From contig JAUNHS010000001.1 of NCBI GenBank assembly GCA_030523805.1, positions 19,921 to 43,053 on the forward strand: DNA of 23,133 nucleotides. The letters are read 5' to 3'. Position 1 is the first letter of the stretch, and every line of letters starts with the position of its first letter. Both the position numbers and the translations under genes were made by a program. Below are positions 1 to 6,801 of the stretch, piece after piece. A model generated the notes under the pieces. It had not been told where the DNA came from. It did not search any database and saw nothing but the letters and a program-made list of their open reading frames with translations. Source of the stretch: Acinetobacter sp. (lineage in GTDB: Bacteria; Pseudomonadota; Gammaproteobacteria; Pseudomonadales; Moraxellaceae).

Positions 1-875
1 TATAAATCAGCCATCAAAGTTACACGATTGTTTTCCGTTGGTTGAATGCCCAATTTAAACAAGGTACTGTCTAATTTATGACGATATGGATCGGCTTTTT
101 CACGGCGTTTGCCCTGCACTGTGCCATCATAATCATCATAGCCATAATTTTCTGTTTCATACCCTTTACGATTGGTATGCACCACCAAGGCATCAAACCA
201 TTTGTATTTACCTGCAAGAGTAAAAGTATTTAAATGCTGACGATTTGCTGATGAATAACTGCGTTTATACGATGCAAAATAATCTTTTTCGCTTAAATGG
301 TCTCGTGCATCTTTGGTTTCAAACACCACAGCACCACCCAACGCACCACTACCGACACGCACCGAATCTGCACCTTTACGAATGCTGGCTTGTTTTAGCG
401 TTTCAATTTCGGCACTGTTACGAGTGTTATTAAAATTGCCATAGCCTTCAAATAACTCTTTAAAACCTTGTGATGACACAGTTTCAGCTTGGTGCAAACC
501 GTCCACCACCACAGCGACACGGTTTTCATCTACCCCACGAATGGCATAGCCACTTGAGCCAAATCTCCCTGCTTCTACCACCGTAACGCCTGTTTCATGA
601 CGTACCAAATCACGGTTATCTTGCACCATTTCTTTGCTGAGAGCTTCAGCATCTTTTTTGATAGTGGCAAGTTCTTTTTTCTCTTCTACCGCTTGCACTT
701 CAATGGTTGGCAACACTTGACCTGCCACCGCAGCTGCTGCAGCTTTTTTCTTTTGCTCATCATCTTCCGTTTCTGCATAAGCCGTCAATGGCATCATCAT
801 CGCCATGGCGACACTCACGGCTAACAGTGAACGTTTCACCATTGGTTGTAAGCTGTTGTGCTGTAATACATTCAT
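1..875 (-). CDS. TonB-dependent haemoglobin receptor, second tandem copy (C-terminus beyond left edge)
   Basis: The reading frame is open from the start codon to the left window edge, giving about 291 residues without a stop, so only the N-terminal part is present. Translation shows a long n-region, a hydrophobic stretch and cleavage probably after PLTAYA, then the TonB-box-like LPTIEVQA. A plug domain follows with [48 protein letters not shown] and [15 protein letters not shown], the signature of the HgpB/HpuB haemoglobin and haemoglobin-haptoglobin receptor family. It is a close paralogue of the next receptor gene (904-3879): the plug is nearly the same and the barrel start diverges. Two ATGs are adjacent (878 and 875). 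AAGGA at 883-887 lies 7 nt from the ATG at 875 and only 4 nt from the one at 878, so I chose 875. The 25-bp gap to the upstream gene has no terminator, so cotranscription is likely. The exact ligand is inferred, not shown. Confidence 0.9.
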   Translation of the reverse strand, partial: MNVLQHNSLQPMVKRSLLAVSVAMAMMMPLTAYAETEDDEQKKKAAAAAVAGQVLPTIEVQAVEEKKELATIKKDAEALSKEMVQDNRDLVRHETGVTVVEAGRFGSSGYAIRGVDENRVAVVVDGLHQAETVSSQGFKELFEGYGNFNNTRNSAEIETLKQASIRKGADSVRVGSGALGGAVVFETKDARDHLSEKDYFASYKRSYSSANRQHLNTFTLAGKYKWFDALVVHTNRKGYETENYGYDDYDGTVQGKRREKADPYRHKLDSTLFKLGIQPTENNRVTLMADL

Positions 876-903
876 CATTAAATCCTTAAATTAGCTTGAA
901 CGA

Positions 904-3879
904 TTAGAACTTAAACTCAACTGAAAACTTATAATTACGCTCAGGAGCAAGGAAACGATTTAAACCTGTGCCATCTGGAGCAACCAAATTACTCGTACCA
1001 AACGAACGAATAGAACGAATGCTATCCCACGTTGCATATTTACGATTGGTCAAGTTAAATACACCTGCTTGTAAGGTAATATTTTTGGTCGGACGGAAAT
1101 AACTGGTTAAATCTACCAAGGTATAAGAACCACTTTGGAAACGTGTCGGTGTGCCTGCAAATAAATCGTAGGTATCATCTACTTTCTTTTTGCTGGCGTG
1201 AGTAATAAATAAGCTACTACCAAATTGATCATTTGGCGATGAATAGCCAACATTAAACACCGAAGTCATTGGTTGAATGGCATTCATCGGACGTGGCGTA
1301 ATTTGCCCTGTGCTATGGTCGGTAACATCTACCATGCCTTTTTGGCGTGTAAATTTATAACCCACACGGAAACCGTCTAAACTATTCCACACATCGCCCA
1401 ATTCTAATAATGATGTAATTTCAACCCCTTTCACTTTAGCGTGCTGTTGGTTTACATTCTGCCAAAATGGATATTTGATGGTACTGCCTTCATCAACTTC
1501 ACGCTCGCCTTTTGGTACAAGGTCAATGAAATTATCATAATTGGTGCTAAACGCATTTACAGTGAAATAGCTACGGTTATGCTGGAACGTAAGTGCCACT
1601 TCTTTGGTTTTAGCCGTTTCTGCTTCCAAGTCGGTATTTGGTGCAATAGAAAAACTTGGGTGCTTAAAAGTCATATAGACTTCATCAGCGGTTGGAGCTC
1701 TAAACGCATTGGCATATTTGGCTTGAATTTTAAACCAGGATAATGGCTCAAGCGTAATGCCAAAATGGTACGAATCATTTTCATACTGTTTAGAACGCAG
1801 TAAAATATTCAAATTTTGTTGGAAATTGTTGTTATAACAATCCGTTTTATAACCACAATTTGCACCCCAACCATAAGTTACTTCATTCGCCTTAAATGGC
1901 ACAAAAATGCCTGCAATCATACCTTTTGGTACAGGTACATCATAATCATAGCTTGGATTGAGCTGAATTTTGTCATAGCGATAATTTGCAGTAACAGACA
2001 ACCAATCGGTTAAACGTACATCATCGCCAAAGTAAAATGCGGTCGTTTTAGTTTCTACTGGAATTAAAAAACTTGAGCGAGTATTGGTATTGCTGATTAA
2101 ATCGCCCGTACAGCTACCACTACCCCATTGTGTTGTGTCAGGTTGGCTCTCATCAGACGAGCTTTTGCAATACATGGCATCTGCCCACCAACGCACATTA
2201 CCACCTTGATAGCCGTCTTTATCCACCATGTATTTATCGCTTTTGCTATACACACCACCATAACTCACAGCGTGGTCTGTACCCCATAAGCTAAAGTTTT
2301 TTTGCAAATCAAGATTAAACTGCTTGGTATCAGTATTTAAATCACGGTCATGGTAATTGTTTTGCGAATAACCTGATGAGCGTGGCATGATAAATGACAG
2401 CTGTTCTTTAGACGGCCACTCACCCCATGAATATTTGGTAACACCTTCCTTGATTGGAATATAACCAAATTTTGTACCATCTGCCGTTGTGCCAATAACA
2501 ATATCACGGTTCACAAATTGATTAACGTCTTGACCATTTTCATCGGTTGTAAGGAACACTTCAAAAGGTTTCGTACAATCAAACGTTGAGCAGTTAATAA
2601 AACGATTTTCCACGCTGACTTTCTTATGTGCATCGCCTGCCAATGCCACGCCTTGCGAATCGGTAATTTCTGTCGTTGTGCTATAACGCCCCACCACTTG
2701 CACCGTACCCAATGCACCACCAGAACCATCTACAATACGGTTGGTCGCACCACTTTTATCCACTTTTAAACCATGTGGATTGCTCACGGAATTACAGGTA
2801 TCTCTAAAGCAATATTCATCAGAACGAGCATTATTGCTAATTTTTTGCGATGAATAAGACAATTTTGCCTTATCCCACAAAGGATTAGACCATGTATTTT
2901 CATAGGCAAATTGCACATTACGGCGTAATGCTGTGTCATCAGTCAAACGTTGCCCTTTGGTCAAAGTATCCACATAACGCCCAGAACGCAAGGTATAAGA
3001 CAAATCTTCGCCTTGCGTATTCATTTCTGAATCATCATACAAGGCACTGAAGCGATGGTTATCATTGGGTTGATAACCCAATTTTATAAATTTACTATAA
3101 CTTTCAATATGATACGGATCAGCTTTTTCACGCTCACGACCGACTGTAGCATTGTCATACGATTTATAACCGTAGTTTTCCATCTCATGCCCATCACGTT
3201 TTGTGCCGATGAATAAGGCATCAAATCCTTTCACACGTCCTGCCAATGTGCCTGTATGCACCAGTTGATTATTGGCTGTAGAATAACCTGCTTTATAACT
3301 AGCAAAAACATCTTTTTCTTGTAAATAATCTCGTGCATCTTTGGTTTCAAAAATCACCGAACCGCCCAATGCCCCACTGCCTGTGCGTACCGAATCTGCT
3401 CCTTTATTGATGGTTGCCACTTTCACGGTTTCAATTTCTACACTATTGCGTGTGTTATTAAAATTGCCATAACCTTCAAATAATTCCCTAAAACCCTGTG
3501 ATGACAACGTTTCCGCTTGACGTAAACCATCAACCACAATGCCGACACGGTTTTCATCTACCCCACGCACGGCATAGCCACTTGCTCCAAAGCGTCCTTT
3601 TTCCACCACGGTAACGCCAGTTTCATGACGTACCAAATCACGGCTATCTTGCACCATTTCTTTGCTGAGCGTTTCAGCATCTTTTTTGATGACGGCAACT
3701 TCACGCTTTTCTTCTGTGGCTTGTACTTCAATGGTTGGGAGTACTTGCCCTGCAACGACAGGTGTTACCGCTTTTTTCTGTTCTTCGTCTTCTGTGGTGG
3801 CATAGGCTTCCATCATCACGCTGGCAACACAAATGGCAAGCAATGAGCGACGAATCAATAAATGTTTGCTTTTTTGCAT
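904..3879 (-). CDS. TonB-dependent haemoglobin/haptoglobin-type outer-membrane receptor
   Basis: This is a 991-aa outer-membrane receptor, a usual length for the HgpB/HpuB/HmbR family, which uses TonB energy to take haem from haemoglobin or haemoglobin-haptoglobin. A signal peptide ends near residue 27 (MMEAYA). The TonB box is LPTIEVQA at 47-54, the plug spans about 60-180, and the beta-barrel continues to a terminal Phe (FSVEFKF). The haem-receptor FRAP motif is at 726-729, with His740 in KHPSF and a diverged NPNL box (APNTDL, 746-751); the layout resembles Neisseria HpuB. Four close cysteine pairs lie in predicted surface loops: 357/362, 430/435, 571/590 and 675/681. A GGGG ribosome-binding motif is 7 nt before the ATG. 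The upstream neighbour is gdhA, so there is no HpuA-like lipoprotein gene beside it and the receptor may work alone. A transferrin or lactoferrin receptor is less likely, given FRAP/His740 and the closer match to haemoglobin receptors. Confidence 0.93.
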   Translation of the reverse strand: MQKSKHLLIRRSLLAICVASVMMEAYATTEDEEQKKAVTPVVAGQVLPTIEVQATEEKREVAVIKKDAETLSKEMVQDSRDLVRHETGVTVVEKGRFGASGYAVRGVDENRVGIVVDGLRQAETLSSQGFRELFEGYGNFNNTRNSVEIETVKVATINKGADSVRTGSGALGGSVIFETKDARDYLQEKDVFASYKAGYSTANNQLVHTGTLAGRVKGFDALFIGTKRDGHEMENYGYKSYDNATVGREREKADPYHIESYSKFIKLGYQPNDNHRFSALYDDSEMNTQGEDLSYTLRSGRYVDTLTKGQRLTDDTALRRNVQFAYENTWSNPLWDKAKLSYSSQKISNNARSDEYCFRDTCNSVSNPHGLKVDKSGATNRIVDGSGGALGTVQVVGRYSTTTEITDSQGVALAGDAHKKVSVENRFINCSTFDCTKPFEVFLTTDENGQDVNQFVNRDIVIGTTADGTKFGYIPIKEGVTKYSWGEWPSKEQLSFIMPRSSGYSQNNYHDRDLNTDTKQFNLDLQKNFSLWGTDHAVSYGGVYSKSDKYMVDKDGYQGGNVRWWADAMYCKSSSDESQPDTTQWGSGSCTGDLISNTNTRSSFLIPVETKTTAFYFGDDVRLTDWLSVTANYRYDKIQLNPSYDYDVPVPKGMIAGIFVPFKANEVTYGWGANCGYKTDCYNNNFQQNLNILLRSKQYENDSYHFGITLEPLSWFKIQAKYANAFRAPTADEVYMTFKHPSFSIAPNTDLEAETAKTKEVALTFQHNRSYFTVNAFSTNYDNFIDLVPKGEREVDEGSTIKYPFWQNVNQQHAKVKGVEITSLLELGDVWNSLDGFRVGYKFTRQKGMVDVTDHSTGQITPRPMNAIQPMTSVFNVGYSSPNDQFGSSLFITHASKKKVDDTYDLFAGTPTRFQSGSYTLVDLTSYFRPTKNITLQAGVFNLTNRKYATWDSIRSIRSFGTSNLVAPDGTGLNRFLAPERNYKFSVEFKF

Positions 3880-3924
3880 AATGCAACCCCTACATTATTT
3901 AACACTTGTTGTAAAATTAAATTT

Positions 3925-3943
3925 AATAATAACAATTAGCATT
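3925..3943. promoter_or_regulatory. Fur-box-like operator over the receptor promoter
   Basis: The 19-nt sequence aataataacaattagcatt matches the classical Fur consensus GATAATGATAATCATTATC at 12 of 19 positions by eye. It covers the -10 hexamer and most of the spacer of the receptor promoter, where a bound repressor would block RNA polymerase. Iron repression is usual for this receptor family. AT-rich DNA gives chance matches, so confidence is moderate. Confidence 0.45.
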
Positions 3944-3954
3944 TAGTTAGTCAA
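3926..3954 (-). promoter_or_regulatory. Sigma70-type promoter of the receptor operon
   Basis: On the minus strand, TTGACT (3949-3954) and TATTAT (3926-3931) are separated by exactly 17 nt. Transcription would start near 3918, giving a leader of about 40 nt before the ATG at 3879. Both hexamers differ from consensus at one position. Its place directly upstream of the first receptor gene fits an operon promoter for both receptors. Confidence 0.65.
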
Positions 3955-4104
3955 TTTATGTAATACTATTGATAATTTGTGTTAAATCACACTTTTATGA
4001 TAAATATTTGTAGTTTATAAAATTTTATTTTTTTACCTTTTATTTAAGTGAGTTATTTTTAATCGTTTTTTATAATTTATTACCATAAGAATATAGAGCA
4101 ATAA

Positions 4105-4138
4105 AAAAATAAGCTAGACGTTCGCCTAGCTTATTTTT
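4105..4138 (-). terminator. Rho-independent terminator of gdhA
   Basis: A 13-bp perfect stem (4105-4117 with 4126-4138; core AAGCTAG/CTAGCTT) has an 8-nt loop and is flanked by A and T runs. It lies 37 bp past the gdhA stop and is followed by a U-rich tract on the minus strand. It may also work in the other direction. It separates gdhA from the receptor promoter. Confidence 0.85.
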
Positions 4139-4174
4139 AATTTTTGACTAAATTGTTAAATTTTTAAGTCAAAT

Positions 4175-5521
4175 TTACACTACGCCTTGAGCCAACATTG
4201 CATCGGCAACTTTTACAAAGCCTGCAATATTTGCACCATCTACATAGTTAATTGTACCGTCTTCTTGTGTACCATATTTCACGCAGTTTGCATGAATATC
4301 TTGCATAATTGCTTTTAAGCGAGCATCTACTTCTTCAGCAGTCCAGCTTAAACGAATGGCATTTTGCGACATTTCTAAACCAGAAGTCGCTACACCACCC
4401 GCATTTGATGCTTTACCTGGAGCGTACAAGATTTTTGCTTTCACAAATTCTTCTACTGCACCTAAAGTAGATGGCATATTTGCACCTTCAGCCACACAGA
4501 TACAACCATTTGCTAATAATGTTTTTGCATCTTCAGTGTCTAATTCATTTTGTGTTGCACATGGTAATGCGATGTCGCATTTGATATGCCATGGTGTTTT
4601 GCCTGCAAAGTATTCAAAACCATGCTTTTTCGCAAATTCTTCAATACGACCACGTTGTACATTTTTAAGTTCCATCACTTCAGCTAAAAGCTCAGTTGTG
4701 AAACCATCTTTCACATATACTGTACCGTTTGAGTCAGAAAGAGATACAACTTTTGCACCTAATTGCAATGATTTTTCTACAGCGTATTGTGCAACGTTAC
4801 CCGAACCAGAAACAGTTACCACTTTATCTTTAAAGCTATCACCACGAGTTTTTAGCATCTCTTCAGCGAAGTACACTGTACCATAACCTGTCGCTTCTGG
4901 ACGAATTAAGCTACCACCAAAGCTCAAACCTTTACCTGTGAATACACAGCTGCTGTCGTTGCTTAATTTTTTCATCATACCTGTCATGAAGCCAACTTCA
5001 CGAGCACCTACACCAATATCACCTGCTGGCACATCGGTATTTGAACCAATATGACGGTACAATTCAGAAATTAATGCTTGGCAGAAACGCATTACTTCAC
5101 CATCAGACTTACCTTTAGGGTCAAAGTCTGAACCACCTTTACCACCACCCATAGGCAATGTAGTTAAAGCATTTTTAAAAGTTTGCTCAAAACCTAAGAA
5201 TTTTAAAACTGACAAGTTTACAGATGGGTGGAAACGCATACCGCCTTTATAAGGGCCAATCGCTGAGCTAAATTGTACACGGAATGCACGGTTTACTTGT
5301 GTTTGACCTTGGTCATCTACCCAAGATACACGGAATTGAATCGCACGCTCTGGCTCTACTAAACGCTCTAATAATGCGTGGCTCGCATACTGTGGATTTT
5401 TTTCAATAAATGGCCAAAGACTACCCATTACTTCTTCTACAGCTTGTAAGAACTCTGGCTGGTTTGGGTCACGAGCTTTTACCGCTTCTAAAAATTCGTT
5501 GAGAGAGTTGTATTTTGACAT
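4175..5521 (-). CDS. gdhA: NADP-specific glutamate dehydrogenase
   Basis: The 448-aa protein is almost exactly the length of E. coli GdhA (447 aa) and is collinear with it. GdhA makes glutamate in the cytoplasm from 2-oxoglutarate, ammonium and NADPH, and is normally a homohexamer. Substrate-binding and catalytic lysines are visible in YKGGMRF (Lys92) and PMGGGKGG (Lys128), and the conserved Asp168 in PAGDIG. The coenzyme domain begins near residue 230 with the Rossmann motif SGSGNVAQYA (238-247). SDSNG at 262-266 replaces the acidic residue typical of NAD enzymes, which supports NADP use. AGGAG lies 8 nt before the ATG. The gene looks monocistronic: a TATAAT candidate lies upstream and a strong hairpin terminator downstream. 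Confidence 0.97.
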   Translation of the reverse strand: MSKYNSLNEFLEAVKARDPNQPEFLQAVEEVMGSLWPFIEKNPQYASHALLERLVEPERAIQFRVSWVDDQGQTQVNRAFRVQFSSAIGPYKGGMRFHPSVNLSVLKFLGFEQTFKNALTTLPMGGGKGGSDFDPKGKSDGEVMRFCQALISELYRHIGSNTDVPAGDIGVGAREVGFMTGMMKKLSNDSSCVFTGKGLSFGGSLIRPEATGYGTVYFAEEMLKTRGDSFKDKVVTVSGSGNVAQYAVEKSLQLGAKVVSLSDSNGTVYVKDGFTTELLAEVMELKNVQRGRIEEFAKKHGFEYFAGKTPWHIKCDIALPCATQNELDTEDAKTLLANGCICVAEGANMPSTLGAVEEFVKAKILYAPGKASNAGGVATSGLEMSQNAIRLSWTAEEVDARLKAIMQDIHANCVKYGTQEDGTINYVDGANIAGFVKVADAMLAQGVV

Positions 5522-5566
5522 CTCATTTACTCCTAAATTAAAAATTAATACACTGTTTTCTTTTCA

Positions 5567-5572
5567 ATTATA
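5567..5572 (-). promoter_or_regulatory. Candidate -10 element for gdhA
   Basis: A perfect TATAAT on the minus strand lies about 45 nt before the gdhA start. At 16-18 nt spacing I see no good -35 hexamer (the 17-nt candidate reads ATATCA), so the call rests on the -10 and its location in the 242-bp gene-free stretch 5522-5763. Confidence 0.35.
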
Positions 5573-5706
5573 CTCAATAAATAAACCTTTGATATATTAG
5601 ACTTTATGCTTATAAAAAGGCTGTGTTTAGACAATTCGTTGATAAAATGAAATGTAACTAGATGACACCATTTCCTAAATCATACTATTGATATAGCCCT
5701 TATTGT

Positions 5707-5734
5707 TTGCTAATATAATACAATGTATTATAAT
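5707..5734 (+). promoter_or_regulatory. Candidate promoter of the toxin-antitoxin operon
   Basis: TTGCTA (5707-5712), a 16-nt spacer and a consensus TATAAT (5729-5734) lie 30 nt before the toxin ATG. An alternative is TTGTTT (5703-5708), 17 nt, TATTAT (5726-5731). In both cases the -10 falls on the centre of the large palindrome, so an operator-bound protein would compete with RNA polymerase. Confidence 0.5.
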
Positions 5735-5746
5735 ACATTGTATTAT
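5715..5746. promoter_or_regulatory. 32-bp perfect palindrome, probable TA autoregulation operator
   Basis: Positions 5715-5730 are the exact reverse complement of 5731-5746, with the dyad centre at 5730/5731 and no mismatch. The half site is ATAATACAATGTATTA. It sits 17 bp before the toxin ATG and overlaps the -10. Type II antitoxins with an HTH usually bind such inverted repeats and repress their own operon; that role here is inferred. At transcript level it could also form a stem, but it lacks a GC-rich core and a T tract. Confidence 0.7.
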
Positions 5747-5763
5747 TCAAGAGATAACCCGTA

Positions 5764-6071
5764 ATGTACACGATTGCCGAAACCGCCCAATTTATCAGCC
5801 AAGTGTCCGACATTTGGACGGATGATGAACGCCTTAATTTCTTTGAGTTTTTGGCACAAAATCCAAAAAAGGTGATGTTATCCCCAATGCAAACGGCTTG
5901 CGTAAAATACTTTATTCAGCCAAAGGACACGGCAAGCGTGGTGGAGCTAGAGTTATCTATTACAATATGCTTGATGATGGGTTGATTGTCGTTGTTGCCA
6001 TCTATCCCAAAAACGAGCATGAAAACCTAAGCAAAGCCCAAACCAACAAACTTGCCAAATCCAAAAAATAA
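5764..6071 (+). pseudogene. HigB/RelE-family toxin gene with a -1 frameshift
   Basis: The first part, starting MYTIAETAQFISQVSDIW, runs 36 codons to PKK. It then continues as a family-like RelE/HigB toxin only in the -1 frame: GDVIPNANGLRKILYS, GKRGGARVIYYN, VVVAIYPKNEHENLS and a stop at 6069-6071. The joined product would be 102 aa, a normal length for these mRNA interferases. The 0 frame instead stops at 5985 after 73 residues and loses the conserved C-terminal half. One A appears to be missing in the A6 run 5865-5870. This may be a real inactivating deletion, a sequencing error, or a programmed -1 frameshift, because the site reads A AAA AAG in frame. The ribosome binding site is weak (AAGAGA). 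The antitoxin follows 10 bp downstream, the toxin-first order of higBA-type operons. Confidence 0.85.
5865..5871 (+). other. A-AAA-AAG slippery heptamer at the toxin frame break
   Basis: The toxin frame reads ccA AAA AAG, which fits X XXY YYZ and is the motif used by E. coli dnaX. A -1 slip there gives exactly PKK-GDVIP, the family sequence. A possible short stem (5887-5892 with 5898-5903, ACGGC loop) begins 15 nt after the heptamer, further away than usual stimulators. I see no clear upstream Shine-Dalgarno-like element. Confidence 0.4.
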
Positions 6072-6081
6072 GGAGCGAAAG

Positions 6082-6414
6082 ATGAAAAATCTACCCAATT
6101 TTGACATTAACGAAGTCATGCAAGCCATTATTGCCGATGAGCCAGACCTTGCGAACCACCAAGACAGCTTGCAAACCGCTTTAACGCAGTTAAAAAATGG
6201 CGAATTTGCTCGTACCACCGTTATTAGCCAATCAGCCCAAATCCGTCAAAAGGCAAATTTATCACAAAGCCAATTTGCAAAAGCCCTAGGCATTTCGGTC
6301 AATACTCTAAAATCATGGGAGCAAGGGCAAAGACAGCCAAGCGGTTCGGCTCGTGTTTTGCTAGATTTATTGGCAAAACGCCCTGATTTGATTAGTGAGC
6401 TTGCCACCATTTAA
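6082..6414 (+). CDS. HTH (XRE-type) antitoxin of a HigBA/RelE-like pair
   Basis: This 110-aa protein has an N-terminal region (1-50) that likely contacts the toxin and a helix-turn-helix at about 54-100. The second half carries IRQKANLSQSQFAKALGIS and LKSWEQGQRQPSG, a strong match to XRE-type antitoxins of HigA/NadS style. It would neutralise the upstream toxin and repress the operon through the palindrome at 5715-5746. I chose the ATG at 6082 because AAGGAG (6070-6075) lies 6 nt before it. A longer frame from 6052 would overlap the toxin end and has no ribosome binding site. The gene is intact although the toxin frame is broken, which agrees with the tolerance for an orphan antitoxin. Its stop codon overlaps the stop of a convergent phage-gene remnant. 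Confidence 0.9.
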   Translation: MKNLPNFDINEVMQAIIADEPDLANHQDSLQTALTQLKNGEFARTTVISQSAQIRQKANLSQSQFAKALGISVNTLKSWEQGQRQPSGSARVLLDLLAKRPDLISELATI

Positions 6415-6637
6415 GCGATAATAATATCGTTTAAGTAGTCATCAAGTCCGCCACCACTATTGGCAATCAGCATAACACGACTAACTGCCATCAAAAAAGC
6501 CACCGCCCCATCAATCTTTTTGGCGCTAGTCTCCTTCGGGGGAACACATTACTATTAGCATCTTCCTTTGCTACCACATTCCCCATCGTCCACGCCAAAA
6601 TCGGATTGCCATTATGGACAAACCGCCCACCTTTCAT
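6411..6637 (-). pseudogene. Phage terminase large subunit, C-terminal remnant
   Basis: The minus-strand translation from 6637 reads MKGGRFVHNGNPILAW, then MGNVVAKEDANSNVF. After a one-base frame change it continues KETSAKKIDGAVAFLMAVSR and ends at a stop at 6411-6413. The order HNGNP-W-GNVV-D-N-KIDG-A-MA is the C-terminal nuclease-domain pattern of HK97-like large terminases, which package phage DNA. Only about 75 codons of a protein usually near 500 aa remain. The frame breaks at a C5 run (minus strand of 6538-6542), where one more C would restore FPPKET. No other phage genes are nearby, so this is a prophage scar. Its stop overlaps the antitoxin stop by three bases in convergent orientation. 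Confidence 0.72.
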
Positions 6638-6674
6638 TATAACTGTGGCTTTTCTTGTTTCGGCAGTAAATAGA

Positions 6675-6758
6675 TTAGAAGCGATAACCGATTGAAAGAC
6701 TGTGTTGGTCGCCTAATTGACCGTCATAGTCATAACCTACAGTAAAACGCTTATAAAA
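6675..6758 (-). pseudogene. Outer-membrane beta-barrel protein, C-terminal remnant
   Basis: On the minus strand a short frame reads TVGYDYDGQLGDQHSLSIGY and ends RF-stop at 6675-6677. The alternating pattern and the final aromatic residue (GYRF) are typical of the last strands of an outer-membrane barrel, most like an autotransporter. Only about 27 codons remain and they begin inside the nuo terminator hairpin, so there is no room for a start or promoter. It is probably a leftover from an ancestral gene or a rearrangement junction. The exact family cannot be told from so little. Confidence 0.5.
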
Positions 6759-6788
6759 AAGCCAAACTCATACAAGTTTGGCTTTTTT
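6755..6788 (-). terminator. Rho-independent terminator of the nuo operon
   Basis: A 14-bp perfect stem (6755-6768 with 6775-6788; GCCAAACT/AGTTTGGC plus A/T arms) has a 6-nt loop. On the minus strand it is followed by a T-rich stretch. It lies 13 bp after the nuoN stop and may be bidirectional. Confidence 0.9.
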
Positions 6789-6801
6789 GTTGGATCAACA
6801 A

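Noticed and set aside
720..745. Ala-rich GCT/GCA run near the start of the second receptor as a phase-variable repeat
   Set aside because: Only about five codons of mixed GCN, not a tandem unit such as the CCAA repeats of Haemophilus hgp genes; a change would not break the frame.
243..889. Short plus-strand frames across the left part of the window
   Set aside because: They are antisense to the truncated receptor frame, which is open for 291 codons and has clear homology.
4356..4886. 176-codon open frame on the plus strand opposite gdhA
   Set aside because: gdhA is certain on the other strand, and this frame has random-looking composition with many Ser, Phe and Cys.
6027..6218. Minus-strand 63-codon frame opposite the antitoxin
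   Set aside because: The antitoxin on the plus strand has a clear HTH and an ideal ribosome binding site; the opposite frame is its shadow.
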